From Metabacillus sp. B2-18 (GTDB taxonomy: Bacteria; Bacillota; Bacilli; Bacillales; Bacillaceae): a stretch of DNA of 64,000 nt. The notes beneath the pieces are model-generated. The model did not search any database. It was not told the origin of the DNA and saw only the letters and a program-made list of their open reading frames with translations. A program made the position numbers and the translations under genes. The DNA lies in the NCBI RefSeq assembly GCF_021117275.1, contig NZ_CP088245.1, positions 4,129,501 to 4,193,500 on the forward strand, read 5' to 3'. Position 1 is the first letter of the stretch. The number at the start of each line of letters is the position of its first letter. Shown here one piece after another: positions 61,786-64,000 of the stretch.

Positions 61786-63855
61786 TTACTCCATCCCGTA
61801 TTTAATTCGGTAAATCTTAGCCATTGCTTGAACCCGATCTGTAACATTTAGTTTCTTAAATATATTTGTTATATGGTTTTTCACAGTATGAACACTTATA
61901 TTTAAATAGCTGCCTACTTCCTGATTGTTTAAACCTTCTAGTATTAAAAAGAGTATTTCCTTCTCTCTTGAAGTCAATTTTAATTCTAAAATTACGCTTT
62001 TTATATCAACAAGATCATTAATTTGTTCATCAGCAAGTTCCATTTCCTCTGCCTGTTTTAAACTGGATAAGTGATTCACTTCCATTCTGGTTTCCAAATC
62101 AGGACTTACCTGCTGAATCGCTATTTTCATTTCATCATCAAGAAAAGATAGAGCTAAATTTTTATCTATTCTTTTTACAATTGTCTGGTAAATATATGTT
62201 ATCATTTTCACTTCTATACTTTTATTCACTTGTTTTGTAGAAACATCCATACTCTCTTCTAATAAATGAAGTACTTTTGAATTCTTTAATTTACTTTTCA
62301 AAAACTCCAAGCGATATGTCATAACCTTGCAAGCATTCAAAAGTTGTTCCACAGAGGTTTCAGGTATTGATAGTGATTGTGAAAGTTTCCTTACTAGTTT
62401 CATCGCTTCTAATGTATTCAAATAACTTTGTTTATTTAATTCCTCTAAACTATCGTGAAGTAAATTGATCGTTTCTAAATGGTTATTATCTAGTAGTTCT
62501 TCATCATTGTGTTGCTCTATTTTGATGCACCTAGACAATAACCGAGCAATGATGTGCAGACTCATTGACACTTCTTCATACTTTTTTCTATCCTTAAGTT
62601 CTACTGTTAACATACCAATACAATTCTTCTCAACAAAGATTGGTTGATGAAAGGCCATACTCTGTTCATTTATTCGCTTGAGCTGTTGAAGGTTGCTTCC
62701 TTCTCTAATAAGCTCATGGCAAACCTTTTTATGCTCTTCAAGTAGTGGGTCATTCAAAGCACCTCTACTAATTGTTTCCCCATTATCTACTGTAAAACTC
62801 GAAAAATTATGATTGTTTATGCTCTGACAAAAATCAAGAACCTTGTACATGATATTTTTAACATCTTCTGTATGAAGTGCAACCTCTAACAGGTCTAATA
62901 AACCATAAAAAGCAAGCTGTAGATGTTTTTCGTGCTTTATAGCTTCATCACTTGCTTTCCGTTCTGAGTAGAGATGAACAATAAACTGAAGAATATCAAG
63001 CAGCTCTTGACTAATCATTCGTTCTTCTGTCGTTCTACCAAACATAAGACCTTCGACAATACCTTTTTTCTTTATAGGAAAAATAAATAACTGATTTGGA
63101 TATAAGTGAAATTGTTGAAAAAAATCACTACGACTTGTAAGGCCCATATCAGACAAAAACATTTTTTTCCCCAAAACAACAGCTTTTCCTAACAAGCCTT
63201 CACCGATATAAAATGTATTTCCTTTTAATTGTTCAATACTCTGACCTTGTACAGCTTTAATCATAAATTTGGCATGATCTATTTTTTCTGATAGTCCAAT
63301 AAAATCTATTCTATTTAATTGGAGAATTTGTGCAAAAAGGTGAGATAAAAAGTGGTCATCCTCACTCAAATTCCCTTTCGACTGTCTTATATGTGTTAAA
63401 ATATCGATTACTTTTCTTTGAACTTGAGTTCGTTTTTCATTCTCCTCAAAGCTTTTTATCATGAAGGTAATTGAATCTATTTTATTGACTAACTCTGCCT
63501 TTTCCTCTTGATTAACAGAAGTCATAGAAAGATCTACTAAGTCATTTCCCTTACTTTCTTCCAAAAATGGCCCTGCCACAAGTAAATAGTTTGTTTTGGT
63601 AGAAGAAATAACCGGGGATAAGATAAACTTTAAATTTAATGTTTCTTCATGCCAAGAAAAAATGGTTGATTTCGAAATCAACTGTCCTGTGCTAATTATT
63701 TCTTTTTGAAAGGAATCAACATCACTAATTTTATAAAATGGTGTTTCATTCACTTTGTTTACTGACATCAAAATTTGCCCGTCCTTGTTAATAACGGATA
63801 TCGGAAACCCACTAGATGTGGAGAATATTTGTAATAAATTCTGAATCATATTCAT
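61786..63855 (-). CDS. GAF-domain LuxR-family transcriptional regulator
   Basis: This 689-residue regulator begins with a PAS-like sensor (ISVINKDGQILMSVN, about 1-110). Two GAF-like domains follow at about 145-305 (GNTFYIGEGLLGKAVVLGKKMFLSDM) and 320-460 (INNHNFSSFTVDNGE, NCIGMLTVEL). A helical stretch then leads to the LuxR/NarL helix-turn-helix at the C-terminus (LTSREKEILFLILEGLNNQEVGSYLNISVHTVKNHITNIFKKLNV). No receiver domain is present, so it likely senses small ligands directly. The target is not known. The gap 63856-64000 shows nothing I can support. Confidence 0.85.
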   Translation of the reverse strand: MNMIQNLLQIFSTSSGFPISVINKDGQILMSVNKVNETPFYKISDVDSFQKEIISTGQLISKSTIFSWHEETLNLKFILSPVISSTKTNYLLVAGPFLEESKGNDLVDLSMTSVNQEEKAELVNKIDSITFMIKSFEENEKRTQVQRKVIDILTHIRQSKGNLSEDDHFLSHLFAQILQLNRIDFIGLSEKIDHAKFMIKAVQGQSIEQLKGNTFYIGEGLLGKAVVLGKKMFLSDMGLTSRSDFFQQFHLYPNQLFIFPIKKKGIVEGLMFGRTTEERMISQELLDILQFIVHLYSERKASDEAIKHEKHLQLAFYGLLDLLEVALHTEDVKNIMYKVLDFCQSINNHNFSSFTVDNGETISRGALNDPLLEEHKKVCHELIREGSNLQQLKRINEQSMAFHQPIFVEKNCIGMLTVELKDRKKYEEVSMSLHIIARLLSRCIKIEQHNDEELLDNNHLETINLLHDSLEELNKQSYLNTLEAMKLVRKLSQSLSIPETSVEQLLNACKVMTYRLEFLKSKLKNSKVLHLLEESMDVSTKQVNKSIEVKMITYIYQTIVKRIDKNLALSFLDDEMKIAIQQVSPDLETRMEVNHLSSLKQAEEMELADEQINDLVDIKSVILELKLTSREKEILFLILEGLNNQEVGSYLNISVHTVKNHITNIFKKLNVTDRVQAMAKIYRIKYGME

Positions 63856-64000
63856 TTTGCCAAACCCCCATCAAAACACAACTCTCTACTATATATTTCG
63901 GTAAAAAACATCCTTTTTTTGATGGTAATTTTAACCTATATTAATGTTTGAAAATAATTTTCCGCCTCTTCTATTGTTTTATATAACCCCATAAAAGTAT

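Overview
The window is AT-rich chromosomal DNA from a spore-forming member of the Bacillaceae (Bacillus in the broad sense). This rests on closely recognisable Bacillus gene sets and RNA elements: htrB-cssRS, ktrAB under a ydaO/yuaA-type c-di-AMP riboswitch, DeoR of the B. subtilis type, csoR-copZ, zagA with a cysteine-poor L33, sporulation-type kinases, a YjcZ-family peptide, a CotJC-like manganese catalase, Rex operators and cre sites. No rRNA, tRNA, phage or CRISPR locus was seen.

Layout. 0-4 kb: ktrAB potassium channel with its riboswitch and attenuator, tatA, and a frameshifted D,D-carboxypeptidase. 4-9.2 kb: a TetR regulator with a paired SMR efflux pump, a DUF2935 protein, Mn catalase, an acetyltransferase and a PAS kinase. 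9.4-13 kb: the htrB / cssRS protein-quality-control locus with a small uncalled membrane peptide between the divergent arms. 13-18 kb: fumarase, a XylE-like sugar symporter with cre sites, and a NADH oxidase whose promoter is bracketed by three Rex operators. 17.8-20.4 kb: a MutS2 paralogue that stops where the Smr nuclease domain should begin, preceded by about 600 nt holding a Bacillaceae dispersed repeat and a leader with a 7-codon ORF, alternative pairings and intrinsic terminators. 20.4-29.4 kb: acetyltransferase, MFS transporter, a two-component system next to a membrane protein and PspA, csoR-copZ, and a seven-LysM protein. 29.4-37.7 kb: two chemoreceptors, one paired with an orphan XylF-like binding lipoprotein, and an RND pump.

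37.8-44.8 kb is the accessory part: an IS110-family element with a structured non-coding segment that fits a bridge RNA, then a palindromic tandem array of exact 52-bp period that was invaded by an IS21-family element (7-bp target duplication) and an IS256-family element (8-bp target duplication). Removing each insertion restores the 52-bp period exactly.

44.8-50.7 kb: a PfpI/DJ-1 protein, DeoR, transketolase translationally coupled to a degenerate phosphofructokinase-like protein, and another kinase. 51-57.2 kb is a cobalamin-riboswitch operon: a sortase-anchored protein with two DUF4430 domains and an alpha/alpha barrel (domain make-up like vertebrate intrinsic factor/transcobalamin), a DUF4430 lipoprotein, and a complete ECF transporter (T, fused A-A, S). 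I read it as a surface-to-membrane vitamin B12 capture and import system. 57.3-58.8 kb: a Zur-controlled zinc-starvation operon (zagA, zinc-independent L33). 58.9-64 kb: a CwlO-like NlpC/P60 hydrolase, a frameshifted DNA-alkylation-repair protein, and a large GAF/LuxR regulator.

Most promising leads: the B12 capture operon, the attenuator-like leader upstream of the Smr-less MutS2, the PFK-like pseudoenzyme coupled to transketolase, the 52-bp palindromic array, and the IS110 candidate bridge RNA.
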